From: Acidobacteriota bacterium
Lineage (GTDB): Bacteria > Acidobacteriota > Vicinamibacteria > Vicinamibacterales > UBA8438
Reading direction: 5' to 3'
Length of the DNA stretch: 64,000 nt
Assembly (NCBI GenBank): GCA_015659035.1
Contig: DQNS01000102.1
Span: 17,683-81,682, forward strand
Each line of letters opens with the position of its first letter. Position 1 is the first letter of the stretch. The position numbers and the translations under genes are program-made. The notes beneath the pieces were generated by a model. It was not told the origin of the DNA. It saw only the letters and a list, made by a program, of their open reading frames with translations, and searched no databases. Of this stretch, positions 38,578-48,689 are shown piece by piece.

Positions 38578-39570
38578 ATGGCAGACAGCAAGGTCTCGTC
38601 CACCGCCGCCAGTGTCGACATGCGTGTGGCGCGACAGGTGCTGGAGATCGAGGCGGCAGCCATCGTGGCGCTCGTCGACCGGCTGGACGACCGGTTCGCC
38701 GCGGCGGTCCAGATGCTCGACGACTGCACCGGACGGGTCATCGTGACCGGCATGGGCAAGTCGGGCATCATCAGCCGGAAGATCGCCGCGACGCTCGCCA
38801 GCACCGGCACGCCGGCGTTCTTTCTCCATCCGGCGGAAGCGGTGCACGGCGACCTGGGTGTCGTCCAGGGGGACGACGTCGTCGTGGCGTTGTCGCACAG
38901 CGGTGAGACCGGCGAGATCCTGCGATTGCTCGAGACGATCAAACGGGTGGGCGCCCGCGTCATCTGCCTGACCGGCGCCCCCGACTCCACCCTGGGGCTG
39001 GCGGCCGATGTCACGTTGGACTGCCAGGTCCGTATCGAGGCCTGCCCGCTGAACCTCGTGCCGACGGCCAGCACCACCGCCGCCCTGGCGCTCGGTGACG
39101 CCCTCGCGATGACGCTGCTGGTCAAGAAGGGGTTCCGCGAGGAGGACTTCGCCAGCCTCCACCCCGGGGGCGGACTCGGCAAGCGACTGTTGCGCGTCGA
39201 CCGTCTCATGAATACCGGGCCCGACCTGCCCACAGTCGACAGCGGGACCCCGATGCGCGTGGTGCTGCGGGAGATGTCCGACAAGCAGCTCGGCATGACA
39301 TGTGTGCTCGCCGCAGATGGACGGTTGGCGGGCGTGATTACCGACGGGGACCTGCGGCGCCGGCTCGTCAGTGAGGACCGGTTGGTGGAGCGCACCGCCG
39401 GCGACGTGATGACGACCAGCCCGAAGACCATTGCCCCGTCGGCGCTGGCCGTGCAGGCGCTGCACATCATGGAGGCGCAGCGGATCACGTCGCTCGCCGT
39501 CGTCGACGACGATGAGCGCGTGCAGGGCGTGGTGCATCTCCACGATCTGTGGCGAACCGAGCTGTTCTGA
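38578..39570 (+). CDS. kdsD: Arabinose-5-phosphate isomerase
   Basis: Makes the A5P that KdsA consumes. An N-terminal SIS domain (GRVIVTGMGKSGIISRKIAA, FFLHPAEAVHGDLGVVQ, VVALSHSGETGEILRLL) is followed by two CBS domains (residues ~205-330; AGVITDGDLRRRL, RITSLAVVDDDERVQGVVHL). NLVPTASTTAALALGDALA and FASLHPGGGLGKRLL are diagnostic of KdsD/KpsF. 330 residues. The stop overlaps the lapB start by 1 nt (TGATG). No kdsC phosphatase gene lies in the cluster. Confidence 0.96.
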   Translation: MADSKVSSTAASVDMRVARQVLEIEAAAIVALVDRLDDRFAAAVQMLDDCTGRVIVTGMGKSGIISRKIAATLASTGTPAFFLHPAEAVHGDLGVVQGDDVVVALSHSGETGEILRLLETIKRVGARVICLTGAPDSTLGLAADVTLDCQVRIEACPLNLVPTASTTAALALGDALAMTLLVKKGFREEDFASLHPGGGLGKRLLRVDRLMNTGPDLPTVDSGTPMRVVLREMSDKQLGMTCVLAADGRLAGVITDGDLRRRLVSEDRLVERTAGDVMTTSPKTIAPSALAVQALHIMEAQRITSLAVVDDDERVQGVVHLHDLWRTELF

Positions 39571-40790
39571 TGAACGAGTCGCTGTGGATGGTGGCGGTAT
39601 TGGTCGCGCTGTTGCTGGGGCTGTCGGCGGGCAAGGCGTGGGAACGCTACAAGCTGCGCGAAGGCCGCTGGATCGACCGCCGGAAGGCCCGCGAGTCCCT
39701 ACTCTACATCCTTGGGCTCAACTTCCTGGCCTCCACCCAGCTCGACCTGGCGATCGAAGAACTGACCACCGCGGCGAGAATAGACGGGGACGCGCTCGAG
39801 ATCCACCTCATCCTCGGCAACCTCTATCGCGAGAAGGGGCAGGTCACGCGTGCGATCCAGATGCATCAGCAGCTGTTGCAGCGACCGAAGCTGACCAAGC
39901 TCGAACAGGCCTACGTGCTGCTGTGTCTCGGTCTCGACTTCAGACGCGGCGGGTTCGTGGACCGTGCGCTAGAAACGTTCACCGAGGTGCTGCGATCCGA
40001 CCCTGACAACCAGTACGCGCTGCTGAACCTCGAGAAGCTGCACGAAGAGCAGCAGCAGTGGCACGAGGCGTACGCCATCCGGCAGCGGCTGGCCGCGCTG
40101 GCCGACGACGCGCAGAAACCGAAGCATCAGGCCATTCTGGCGTTCCTCGAAACCCAGCTGGGGCTACAGGCCCTGACCCGAACCGAGGGAACGAAGGCGG
40201 TCTCGCGATTCGAATCGGCGATCGAGCTCGACGCCCGCGCCGTACCGGCCTATCTGAACCTCGGCGACGTACAGCGGCAGGAGGGACGACTCGACGAGGC
40301 GATCGCGACCTGGAAGCAGGTGATCCACATCGCCCCCGAACGCGCCTACCTCGTCTTCGACCGGATCGAGGCGGTGACCAGCGCCCAGGGTGACACCGAG
40401 CGGTTCCCGGCGCTGTGTCACCGGCTGATCGACGCGAACCCGCAGGACTGGCGGGCCCGTCTGGCGCTCGGACGTCATCTCGCGACACGGGGGCAGCCGT
40501 CCGAGGCGCTGGACCTGCTGTTCGACTCGCTCGTGCACAACCCGCATGCCATGTCGATCCATCAGGCGATCTGGCAGGCACTGGCGGCGCTCGGTTTCAC
40601 TGAAGCGCGCGTGCAGCGCTACATGGAGCTGACCCGCGACGCGGTCTTCTATCTCGACCCGCACGTCTGCATGCAATGCCGCTACCGCAGCACCGAACTG
40701 CTGTGGCAGTGCCCACAGTGCCACGAGTGGAACACCTTCGTCGAGGAGCGGATGACGTCGGCCGAGAAGAGTGAAGACGACGCACCTTGA
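39570..40790 (+). CDS. lapB: LPS assembly regulator LapB (YciM)
   Basis: LapB is an inner-membrane tetratricopeptide protein that in E. coli controls LpxC turnover and thereby LPS synthesis. ATG 39570 gives 406 residues. The N-terminal membrane helix (LWMVAVLVALLLGLSAG) is followed by TPR helices (LDLAIEELTTAARIDGDALE, ILGNLYREKGQVTRAIQMHQ, YLNLGDVQRQEGRLDEAIAT). A C-terminal rubredoxin-like zinc or iron site consists of CMQCRYRSTELLWQ and CPQCHEWNTF. That combination is specific to LapB. Its position after kdsA-kdsD supports the LPS role. Confidence 0.93.
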   Translation: MNESLWMVAVLVALLLGLSAGKAWERYKLREGRWIDRRKARESLLYILGLNFLASTQLDLAIEELTTAARIDGDALEIHLILGNLYREKGQVTRAIQMHQQLLQRPKLTKLEQAYVLLCLGLDFRRGGFVDRALETFTEVLRSDPDNQYALLNLEKLHEEQQQWHEAYAIRQRLAALADDAQKPKHQAILAFLETQLGLQALTRTEGTKAVSRFESAIELDARAVPAYLNLGDVQRQEGRLDEAIATWKQVIHIAPERAYLVFDRIEAVTSAQGDTERFPALCHRLIDANPQDWRARLALGRHLATRGQPSEALDLLFDSLVHNPHAMSIHQAIWQALAALGFTEARVQRYMELTRDAVFYLDPHVCMQCRYRSTELLWQCPQCHEWNTFVEERMTSAEKSEDDAP

Positions 40791-41451
40791 GGAACCGGGC
40801 GGGCGTGTGCGCCGGGTCGTGCTGACGGGCGGCATCGCGACCGGAAAGAGCTACGTGCTCGACCGGTTTGCCGCGCTCGGCGTGCCGACGACCGACGCGG
40901 ACCAGCTGGCGCACGCCGCCCAAGCCCCCGACGGTCCGGCGTGGCAGGCGCTGCGCGACCGCTTCGGCGCCGGGATGTTCGACGACCAGGGCCTGCTCGA
41001 CCGCCCGAAGCTGGGCGCCCTCGTCTTCGCGGACAAGACCGCCCGCGCCGCGCTCAACGCCATTGTGCACCCGCACGTCCGGGTCGCGATCACCCGATGG
41101 TTCGTCGACCTCGAGGCGGCCGGAGCGCCGCCGCTCGGAATCGTCGCCATCCCGCTGTTCTACGAGAGCCCGCGCACCCAGGCGTTCCACCGGGTCATCG
41201 TCACCGCCTGTCACGACGAGACGCAGTTGGCCCGGGTGGTCGCCCGAGGACTCACTGAGGACGAAGCCGGACAGCGCATCAGAGCCCAGATCCCGACGCC
41301 TGAGAAGGTGCGGCGCGCCGACTACACCATCTGGACCGACGGCACCCATGCCGAAACCGATCGGCAAGTCGCGGAGATTTTGCGAAAGCTCAGGGTGGCA
41401 CTGGCCGACCGTCAGGAGACAGGAGCCAGGAGACAGGAGACAGGAGACTAA
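40771..41451 (+). CDS. coaE: Dephospho-CoA kinase with repeat-encoded tail
   Basis: Last step of CoA synthesis. The P-loop is VVLTGGIATGKSYVLDRF; VPTTDADQLAHAA, VIVTACHDETQLARVVARG and the LID/base-binding region are conserved. GTG 40771 overlaps lapB by 20 nt; GTG near 40807 is an alternative start. The family ends near REILRKLRVAL; here the frame runs into heptamer repeats and adds RQETGARRQETGD before TAA. MITE copy 5 begins at the next base after the stop. The tail resembles that of CutA in this window because both come from the same repeat. Confidence 0.92.
   Translation: MKTTHLEEPGGRVRRVVLTGGIATGKSYVLDRFAALGVPTTDADQLAHAAQAPDGPAWQALRDRFGAGMFDDQGLLDRPKLGALVFADKTARAALNAIVHPHVRVAITRWFVDLEAAGAPPLGIVAIPLFYESPRTQAFHRVIVTACHDETQLARVVARGLTEDEAGQRIRAQIPTPEKVRRADYTIWTDGTHAETDRQVAEILRKLRVALADRQETGARRQETGD
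41412..41450 (+). repeat. Heptamer repeat in the coaE 3' end, copy 7
   Basis: Five heptamers of the form TCAGGAG/ACAGGAG/CCAGGAG/ACAGGAG/ACAGGAG immediately precede MITE copy 5. Confidence 0.65.
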
Positions 41452-41628
41452 GGGCCCGCGCGCGAACAGGTTCCCATTTGGGCCGCCGATCCATCCCGTA
41501 GAGGACGGCGCTAGACCATTCCGTACAGGGGTCGAATACTGCCGGCATGCTCCCTCCTCGCGCCTTGCAATGACCGGGCGCGCATGCGTACGACGCCCCC
41601 AAAAGGGACCTTATCCTTGGCGGACCTT
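41452..41628. mobile_element. MITE-like repeat, family 1, copy 5 (diverged)
   Basis: It begins TAAGGGCCCGCGCGCGAAC and ends TTATCCTTGGCGGACCTT. The internal CCGCCGATCCATCCCGTA and ATGCTCCCTCCTCGCGCC blocks are kept, but about 15 extra bases are present near 41505-41530. It abuts the coaE TAA and is the most diverged copy. Confidence 0.7.
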
Positions 41629-41705
41629 GAGAACGCGGCTTAACAGCCACCTCTCATCGACAGCTGAGGCGAGCGCTAGTGGGCAGTTCTGGAAACCGCG
41701 CAGCC

Positions 41706-41742
41706 TCCTTCTTCCTCCTGTCTCCTGCCTCCTGCCTCCTGA
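41706..41742 (-). repeat. Heptamer repeat upstream of the NSS transporter, copy 8
   Basis: TCCTCCTGTCTCCTGCCTCC followed by TGCCTCCTG is antisense to the following gene and inverted relative to the array at 41412-41450. The two arrays flank MITE copy 5. Confidence 0.6.
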
Positions 41743-41803
41743 TTACGGCATCCCCTTTCGTGTACCCTTCTGTGGAATTTCGCCGGCATGACGAGGATGG
41801 CAG

Positions 41804-43180
41804 ATGGCGTCCACCGCTGAACGGGGCACGTGGGGCTCGAAGGCCGGGTTCATCCTCGCGGCCTCCGGCTCCGCCGTGGGGCTGGGAAACATCTGGGGGT
41901 TCCCAACCCGGGTCGGACAGGGCGGCGGCGCCGTCTTCGTCCTGGTCTACCTCCTCTGCATCCTCCTGATCTGTCTGCCGATCATGGTGGCAGAGCTGGT
42001 CATCGGCCGGCACGCGCAGCTGGCGCCGGTCGGGTCGTTCGACGCAATCAGACCGAACACTCGCTGGTGGCTCCTCGGGGCTCTCGGAGTGCTGGCCGGC
42101 GCGGGCATCCTGTCGTTCTACTCCGTCATCGCCGGCTGGTCGGTCGCCTACATCTGGTTTGCCGCCACGGGCGCCCTGACGGGCGACACCGCGGCGGTCG
42201 GGACGTTCTTCGACACGTTCACGTCCAACGGTCCGCTCACCATCGGGCTGACGCTCGTCGTCCTCGGCGCGACCGCGGCCGTGCTGGTCGGCGGGGTCCA
42301 GTCCGGCATCGAGCGGGTCACCAAGCTGATGATGCCGGCGCTGATCGTCCTGCTCCTGGTGCTGGCGATGCGCGCGATCACGTTGCCTGGCGCCGCCGAA
42401 GGGCTCGCCTACTACCTCAAGCCGGACTTCTCACGCCTGTTCGACCCCGCGGTCATCAACGCCGCGCTCGGGCAGGCGTTTTTCTCGCTCAGCCTGGGCA
42501 TGGGCGCGATGCTGACGTATGGCAGCTATCTGGGCAAACGCGAAAGCATCATCACCGCGGCCTGCTGGGTCGTGGCACTCGACACCGCCATAGCGCTGCT
42601 GGCCGGGTTCATCATCTTTCCGTCCGGCTTCTCGATCGAGGGGTTCGACCCGAGCGCCAGCGGTCCCGGTCTGATCTTTGCCGTGTTGCCGCGGTTGTTC
42701 GCCACCCTGCCCGGCGGGCAGCTCTTCGGGGCCGCCTTCTTCATCCTGTTGACGATGGCGGCGCTGACCTCGACGATCTCGCTGCTCGAGGTCCCGGTGG
42801 CGCACTTCATCGACGCGCACAAATGGCCGCGCCCCAAGGCGGTGCTGCTCGTGACCACCGTGGTCTTCCTGATCGCGATTCCGTCAGCACTCGCCAACGG
42901 CGCGGTCGGCGTCCTCGGCAGTCTACCCGGGCTCGGCACCGACTTCCTGAGCCTGATGGGCGTCATCTGGAATGACTTCGCGCTTCCGATCGGCGGTCTG
43001 CTGACCGCGGTGTTCGTCGGCTGGGTGTGGCGGGTGGACCGCGCCATCGAGGAGGTGGAGCTCCACGGTTCGCCGTTTCCGGGCCGCGCCCTGTGGAGCG
43101 TCCTGATACGGTGGGTCTGCCCGGTCGCGATCGCCGCCATCATCGTCTCCGCAGTCGTCTCCGCGGTCGCGTCGATGTAG
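41804..43180 (+). CDS. Sodium-dependent transporter, neurotransmitter:sodium symporter (NSS/SNF) family
   Basis: Bacterial NSS proteins such as LeuT import amino acids with sodium. The 458-residue protein has about 12 membrane segments. TM1 contains GSAVGLGNIWGFPTRVGQGG, the unwound sodium/substrate site of the family; FSLSLGMGAMLTYGSYLGKR lies in TM6-7 and MAALTSTISLLEVPVAHFID in TM8. SEAN-type details of the substrate pocket cannot be judged by eye. ATG 41804 has GAGGATGG upstream. It is followed by a second sodium:amino-acid symporter of another family. Confidence 0.93.
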   Translation: MASTAERGTWGSKAGFILAASGSAVGLGNIWGFPTRVGQGGGAVFVLVYLLCILLICLPIMVAELVIGRHAQLAPVGSFDAIRPNTRWWLLGALGVLAGAGILSFYSVIAGWSVAYIWFAATGALTGDTAAVGTFFDTFTSNGPLTIGLTLVVLGATAAVLVGGVQSGIERVTKLMMPALIVLLLVLAMRAITLPGAAEGLAYYLKPDFSRLFDPAVINAALGQAFFSLSLGMGAMLTYGSYLGKRESIITAACWVVALDTAIALLAGFIIFPSGFSIEGFDPSASGPGLIFAVLPRLFATLPGGQLFGAAFFILLTMAALTSTISLLEVPVAHFIDAHKWPRPKAVLLVTTVVFLIAIPSALANGAVGVLGSLPGLGTDFLSLMGVIWNDFALPIGGLLTAVFVGWVWRVDRAIEEVELHGSPFPGRALWSVLIRWVCPVAIAAIIVSAVVSAVASM

Positions 43181-43190
43181 AGCAGAACAC

Positions 43191-43262
43191 GAAGGAGACG
43201 GGAGGCAGGAGAAACTGGCCTGTCCGCCGCAGCCGTGGGAAAGGCGGAAGGGCTTTGCCGGC
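43191..43262 (+). repeat. Composite heptamer/hairpin repeat, copy 9
   Basis: GAAGGAGACGGGAGGCAGGA, then GGCCTGTCCGCCGCAGCC and AAAGGCGGAAGGGCTTTGCC. It joins the heptamers to a variant of the RLRQGYGGQA palindrome seen at 21500, showing that they form one composite element. Confidence 0.65.
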
Positions 43263-43316
43263 TGTCCGTGGCCCACATCAAGGAGTCCTGGAACATCAGA
43301 TGAGAGCGAGGGTGGT

Positions 43317-44708
43317 GTGAACGGATTGACGGAAGGAATCCAGGTCGTCGACGGCTTTGTCTGGCAGCCGTTCGCCATGCCGCTCGTGCTGCTGGTGGTA
43401 GGCGGACTGATCACCCTGACGACCGGAGTGGTGCAGATCCGACGGTTCCCTCTCGCAGTGCGCATGGTGCTACGGAGCATACGGGGCGACAGCGCCGGAG
43501 AGGGCACGATTACGCAGTTCCAGGCGTTATCGACCGCACTCGCCTCGACCGTCGGCAACGGAAATATCGGCGGCGTAGCGACCGCCATCCTGATCGGCGG
43601 ACCGGGTGCAATCTTGTGGATGTGGGTCTGCGCCGCCGTCGGGATGGCGACCAAGTACGCCGAGGCGGTCCTCGGTGTCCATCACCGCGTGACGCGAGAG
43701 ACGGGCGAACTGGCGAGCGGCCCGATGTACTACATCACCGGCGGCGTCCCCCACATGCCTACCGGCAAGGTGCTGGCGACGATGTTCGCCTTTTTCGGAG
43801 CCTGTGGGGCGCTGTTCGGCACCGGCAACATGGCCCAGTCCAACACGGTCGCACGCACCTTCGTCGAGGCGGCGCGAACGATAGGGGGTGTCGACGTGCC
43901 CATGTGGGTCCCCGGTCTGCTGATCACCGTGGCGGTGGGCCTGGTCCTGCTGGGCGGCATCCACCGGATCGCGGCAGTGGCGGAACGGATCGTCCCCGCC
44001 ATGATCATCCTCTACGTCGTCTCCACGGTCGCGTATCTGCTGGTCAACCTCGGCCAGGTCCCGGAGGTGTTCTCAGCGATCCTGTCCCAGGCGTTCTCAC
44101 CCGCAGCGGCCGTCGGCGGGTTCGCCGGAGCGTCGATGGCGCAGGCGATCGCCGCCGGCGTGAGCCGCGGCGTGCTGTCGAACGAGGCCGGCCTGGGCAC
44201 GGCGCCAATTGCACACGGCATCGCGAAGGTCAAGCACCCGGTCGACCAGGGCCTGGTAGGGATCTTCGAGGTGTTCATCGACACGATCGTCGTCTGCTCT
44301 CTGACCGCGTTCGTCATCCTGACCTCGGGGCTCTGGGCCGACCCGGCGTACCAGAACGCGAGCGGCGACCTGACGGCGGCGGCGCTCAGCACCACGATCC
44401 CCGGCGCCTCCCTCATCGTGGCCGTCTGCTCATTCCTGTTCGGGTTCTCCACCCTGATCGGCTGGTGCTACTACGGCGAGAAGTGCGTGGAGTTCCTCTT
44501 CGGCTCCGGCATCATTAAGCCCTACCGGCTGGCCTTCACGGCGTTGATCATGGTCGGCTCGATGGTCTCGGTACCACTCGTCTGGGCGCTCGGGACACTG
44601 CTCAACGGCTTCATGGCCTTTCCCAACCTGATCGGGATGCTGTTCCTGGTTGGTACCGTGAAACGGCTGACCGGAGAGTATTTCGGTGGCGAGACCGCGA
44701 CCCTCTGA
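43317..44708 (+). CDS. Sodium:alanine/glycine symporter (AGCS family)
   Basis: AGCS carriers import alanine or glycine with sodium. The 463-residue membrane protein has LASTVGNGNIGGVATAILIG (the family's glycine-rich sodium site), MATKYAEAVLGVHHRV, GPMYYITGG, FGTGNMAQSNTVA and GVSRGVLSNEAGLGTAPIAH. LIGWCYYGEKCVEFLFG completes the signature set. Start is GTG 43317 in a GAGGGTGGT context. It is probably cotranscribed with the NSS gene, although the composite repeat between them could separate expression. Confidence 0.94.
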   Translation: MNGLTEGIQVVDGFVWQPFAMPLVLLVVGGLITLTTGVVQIRRFPLAVRMVLRSIRGDSAGEGTITQFQALSTALASTVGNGNIGGVATAILIGGPGAILWMWVCAAVGMATKYAEAVLGVHHRVTRETGELASGPMYYITGGVPHMPTGKVLATMFAFFGACGALFGTGNMAQSNTVARTFVEAARTIGGVDVPMWVPGLLITVAVGLVLLGGIHRIAAVAERIVPAMIILYVVSTVAYLLVNLGQVPEVFSAILSQAFSPAAAVGGFAGASMAQAIAAGVSRGVLSNEAGLGTAPIAHGIAKVKHPVDQGLVGIFEVFIDTIVVCSLTAFVILTSGLWADPAYQNASGDLTAAALSTTIPGASLIVAVCSFLFGFSTLIGWCYYGEKCVEFLFGSGIIKPYRLAFTALIMVGSMVSVPLVWALGTLLNGFMAFPNLIGMLFLVGTVKRLTGEYFGGETATL

Positions 44709-44735
44709 ACTCTCACGCCTGCAGACTGCGGGCGC

Positions 44736-45377
44736 TCAGGACCCGCCTAGCGCGTCCACGTACTCACGGACGCGGCATGCGGGATCGCCGCCTACCAGCA
44801 GGTCTGCGATGAGGGCGACCGAGGCGGCGCCGGCCGCGATGACATCGGGTGCCGTGGCCAGTGTGATGCCCCCGATCGCCACCACCGGCCGCGTTCCGAC
44901 CACCGCACTCGTTCGACGCACCGCCTCCAACCCGACCGCGGCGTGCCCGGTATCCTTGGTTCGGGTGTCGTAGACCGGTCCGATCGCCAGATAGCTCACC
45001 GGCTGCCGCACGGCCGCGTCGACCTGCTGCGCATTGTGGGTCGAGACCCCGATGAGGGCCGTCGACCCCAGAAGCCGGCGCGCCGCCTCGATCGGCAGGT
45101 CGTGCTGTCCCAGATGCACGCCGTCGGCGCCCGCCATCAGCGCCAGATCACACCGATCGTTCACGATGACCCGCGCGCCGAGGGGCGCCGCCAGCCGGAC
45201 GATTTCCTGGCACCAGCCGAGTTGGGTCGCCGCATCGACACCCCACGCACGCAGCTGGACGAGACGCGCCCCGCCGTCCAGGTAGGCACGCGCCAGATCG
45301 GGGGGCGTCCAACCGGCGCGTGCCGCCACCCCGGCATCCACGATGGCGTACAACCGAGACCAGACGCTCACGGTCAC
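44736..45377 (-). CDS. thiE: Thiamine-phosphate synthase
   Basis: Joins the thiazole and pyrimidine halves of thiamine. [15 protein letters not shown] starts the barrel; [66 protein letters not shown] and [20 protein letters not shown] are all conserved. GTG 45377 overlaps the accC stop (GTGA); GTG 45371 is equally possible. 213 residues. It is translationally coupled to accC, an unusual partner, and no other thi gene is nearby. Confidence 0.94.
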   Translation of the reverse strand: MTVSVWSRLYAIVDAGVAARAGWTPPDLARAYLDGGARLVQLRAWGVDAATQLGWCQEIVRLAAPLGARVIVNDRCDLALMAGADGVHLGQHDLPIEAARRLLGSTALIGVSTHNAQQVDAAVRQPVSYLAIGPVYDTRTKDTGHAAVGLEAVRRTSAVVGTRPVVAIGGITLATAPDVIAAGAASVALIADLLVGGDPACRVREYVDALGGS

Positions 45378-46726
45378 TCGCCGGGGCGGGCCGGAGGGAC
45401 GAACCGCTCCAGAAACGCGGTCGTGAAGCGGCCCTCGAGGAAATCGGGGTCTCGAAGAATCCGGAGGTGCAGCGGGATGGTCGTCTCGATGCCTTCGATG
45501 ACCATCATCTCGAGCGCGCGCCGCATCCGGTCGATCGCCTCCGGGCGGTCTCGGCCGTGCGCGATGACCTTCGCCAGCAGCGAGTCGTAGTGGGGCGACA
45601 CCGTGCAGTCTGCATGCGCGAATGTATCGACCCGGATCCCGGGCCCTCCCGGCACACTGAAGGTGCGGATGAGGCCGGGGCTCGGCGCGAAGGTCTCCGG
45701 GTGCTCCGCGTTCACCCGGCACTCGATCGCGTGCCCGGTGAACCGGACATCCGCCTGTCGGAACGACAGCGGTTCCCCGCTCGCGATCCGGATCTGCTCC
45801 TTGACGATGTCCACCCCGGTCACCATCTCCGTGATCGGATGCTCCACCTGGAGCCGGGCGTTCGCCTCCATGAAGTAGAAGCGGCTCCGCGCGTCCATCA
45901 AGAATTCGAACGTCCCGGCGTTGACATACCTGACCGCCCACGCCGCCTTCGCCACGAGTTTGCCCATCCGCTCGCGCACCCGGTCGCTCAGCTCGAGCGA
46001 TGGGGTCTCCTCGAGCACCTTCTGGTGCCGGCGCTGCAACGTGCACTCCCGCTCGCCGAGATGCACCGTGGTCCCGCCCTCGTCGGCCAGCACCTGGAAC
46101 TCGATGTGCCGGGCCTCTTCGACGTAGATCTCCAGATAGACCCGCGGGTCGCCGAACGCCGCCTCCGCTTCGCGACGAGCGGTCAGAAACGCGTCCTCCA
46201 GCTCGTCGGCGTCTCCGACGACCCGCATGCCACGACCCCCACCGCCCGATGTCGCCTTGATGATGACCGGGTAGCCGAGCCGCCGCGCCGCCCGACGCGC
46301 CGCCTTCACATCCTTGAGCGACTCGGTGCCGGGTATGACCGGCAGTCCCGCTTTCCGCATCGCACGTCTGGCACGCGACTTGTCCCCGAGCAACCGGAGC
46401 ACGTCGGCCGGTGGTCCGATGAAGGTGATGCGGCAGGCGTCACACGCTTCCGCCAGATACGCGCTCTCGGACAGAAAGCCATACCCGGGGTGAATGGCGT
46501 CCGCGCCGGTGATCTCGGCGGCCGTGATGATGGCCGGCACGTTCAGGTAGCTGTCGCGGCTGCGGGCGGGCCCGATGCACACTTCCTGGTCGGCGAATCG
46601 CACCGGCAGACTGTGCTCGTCGGCCTGCGAGTGGGCAACGACCGTCTGGATGCCCAGCTCGCGGCAGGCGTAGATGATCCGGAGCGCGATCTCGCCCCGG
46701 TTGGCAATCAGGATCTTCTTGAACAT
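45374..46726 (-). CDS. accC: Biotin carboxylase subunit of acetyl-CoA carboxylase
   Basis: Carboxylates the biotin of AccB using ATP and bicarbonate. [20 protein letters not shown] starts the protein. [20 protein letters not shown], the ATP-grasp loop [52 protein letters not shown] and [20 protein letters not shown] are present. 450 residues, standard. It follows accB after about 87 nt that include a heptamer repeat, and overlaps thiE. Confidence 0.97.
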   Translation of the reverse strand: MFKKILIANRGEIALRIIYACRELGIQTVVAHSQADEHSLPVRFADQEVCIGPARSRDSYLNVPAIITAAEITGADAIHPGYGFLSESAYLAEACDACRITFIGPPADVLRLLGDKSRARRAMRKAGLPVIPGTESLKDVKAARRAARRLGYPVIIKATSGGGGRGMRVVGDADELEDAFLTARREAEAAFGDPRVYLEIYVEEARHIEFQVLADEGGTTVHLGERECTLQRRHQKVLEETPSLELSDRVRERMGKLVAKAAWAVRYVNAGTFEFLMDARSRFYFMEANARLQVEHPITEMVTGVDIVKEQIRIASGEPLSFRQADVRFTGHAIECRVNAEHPETFAPSPGLIRTFSVPGGPGIRVDTFAHADCTVSPHYDSLLAKVIAHGRDRPEAIDRMRRALEMMVIEGIETTIPLHLRILRDPDFLEGRFTTAFLERFVPPARPGE

Positions 46727-46743
46727 GAGGGTGCCAACCCTAA

Positions 46744-46790
46744 GAAGTCAGGAGGCAGAAGTCAGGAGAAGACCGGAGGACTTCGCCGGC
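46744..46790 (+). repeat. Composite heptamer/hairpin repeat, copy 10
   Basis: GTCAGGAGGCAGAAGTCAGG followed by AGAAGACCGGAGGACTTCGC and CGGC. It lies between accB and accC, antisense to both. Confidence 0.6.
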
Positions 46791-46813
46791 GTCCGCTTCC
46801 TAAGGCTCCTCAT

Positions 46814-47266
<453 letters not shown>

Positions 47267-47273
47267 GATGCCG

Positions 47274-47318
47274 AAGGAGTCAGGAGACAGGAGGAACCGG
47301 AAGACTCCGCCGGCTTCC
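47274..47318 (+). repeat. Composite heptamer/hairpin repeat, copy 11
   Basis: AAGGAGTCAGGAGACAGGAG followed by GAACCGGAAGACTCCGCCGG, 8 nt upstream of the accB start and antisense to it. Confidence 0.6.
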
Positions 47319-47447
47319 AGAACTGCCCGCTGCCGCTCGCCTCAGTTCTTCATACGCATCGCTGATAAGCCGAGTTCACGATCCCCGATGCCGCTCATCC
47401 CGAGCAGGGCACGAGAACGCGTGGTCGAAGGACGGTCTCCGGTTCCA

Positions 47448-48587
47448 TTAGACCACGAAGAGGTCCAGCGACACGTGGGTCAGGAACTGGTAGCCGTCCG
47501 CGGTGACGACGAGGTCGTCCTCGAGGCGCACACCGCCCTGCCCGGGCAGATACACACCTGGTTCGACGGTGAAGACCATCCCCGATTCGAGCCGGACATC
47601 CTCGACGTCGTCACCCGACACGGAGGACCCGACCGCCCGCCGGCGTTTCCCGACACGCGGCGCCTCGTGCACCTCGAGCCCGAGGCCGTGCCCGGTCCCG
47701 TGATGGAACGCCGCACCGAGGCCCCGCCGCTCGAGCACCGCCCGGGCAGCCGTGTCCACCGCGCTGGCCCGAACACCGGGACCGACGGCGGCGAGCGCCG
47801 CCGCGTGCGCCTCGCTGACCGCCTCGTGCCACCCGAGGGCGGCGGGGTCCGGGGTGCCCAGAATTGCCACCCGGGTTAGATCCACGCAGTAGCCGTCGTA
47901 CACGCCACCGAAGTCCAGCAACACCAGATCGCCGGCCGCGAGTCGGCGCTCACCCGGGCGCGCGTGCGGCAGGGCGGTGTTCGGCCCACCGGCGACGATC
48001 GTCTCGAACGCCGGCCCGTCGAACCCGGCGGCGCGGATGGCCCAGTCGATGTCGGCCGCCACGTCCCGCTCGCGTCGGCCGGTCCGCAGACCCGATAGCG
48101 TCTCGGCCATCACGCCAGAAATCCGCCGGCCCGCCTCCCGCATCGTGGCCAGCTCGTCGGCGTCCTTCACCTGCCGGAACGATTCGACGAGCCCGGTCGT
48201 GCCCCGCAGCGTCACCCCAGACCCGGCGAGACCCCGCTCGAGCCAATCGTGGCGGGCCAGCGTCATGTGCGCCGTCTCGATACCCACCCGGGACACGCCC
48301 AAGTCCTTCAGGACGTCGCAGACCGTCTCCTCATATGACGACTCGACCTGCACGAACGTCAGCCCGGCCACGCCGGCCTCGGCCGCCGCCAGCCCCTGGG
48401 CCACGGTGGCATATCGGGAATCGGTGATCAGGCAGGCGCCATCCAGCGTGAGGACGACCACGCCGGCACTGCCGCGGAAGCTGGTGAGATAGAAGACGTT
48501 GGCCGGGTGGGTGACCAGGAGCGCGTCGAGTCCGTCGTGACTTAGTCGGGCGCGAAGCGCCGATCGGCGGTCGCGTAGGAGATGCAC
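47448..48587 (-). CDS. pepP: Xaa-Pro aminopeptidase (M24 family)
   Basis: Removes N-terminal residues preceding proline. The creatinase-like N-terminal domain includes RRSALRARLSHDGLDALLVT and VFYLTSFRGSAGVVVL. The pita-bread domain supplies metal ligands: LLDFGGVYDGYCVDLTR, FHHGTGHGLGLEVHE, VFTVEPGVYLPG and GVRLEDDLVVT. GTG 48587 with AGGATGTCC upstream gives 379 residues and fits the family start better than GTG 48641. PepP/PepQ genes commonly precede accB-accC in bacteria, usually with efp between; efp is absent here. Confidence 0.92.
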   Translation of the reverse strand: MHLLRDRRSALRARLSHDGLDALLVTHPANVFYLTSFRGSAGVVVLTLDGACLITDSRYATVAQGLAAAEAGVAGLTFVQVESSYEETVCDVLKDLGVSRVGIETAHMTLARHDWLERGLAGSGVTLRGTTGLVESFRQVKDADELATMREAGRRISGVMAETLSGLRTGRRERDVAADIDWAIRAAGFDGPAFETIVAGGPNTALPHARPGERRLAAGDLVLLDFGGVYDGYCVDLTRVAILGTPDPAALGWHEAVSEAHAAALAAVGPGVRASAVDTAARAVLERRGLGAAFHHGTGHGLGLEVHEAPRVGKRRRAVGSSVSGDDVEDVRLESGMVFTVEPGVYLPGQGGVRLEDDLVVTADGYQFLTHVSLDLFVV

Positions 48588-48689
48588 CGGACATCCTGCC
48601 GTGAGGTCATCGTCGCTGGCGATACGAGCGTCTGGAATCACCGGAAGATGTCCAGTCCCCAGGGTGCGCGGCTATGTGGTGAGCAGTCT

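Noticed and set aside
45378..46046. N-terminal extension joining thiE to an upstream open frame
   Set aside because: That part is an alternative frame inside accC with low-complexity translation; thiE homology begins at the GTG at 45377 or 45371.
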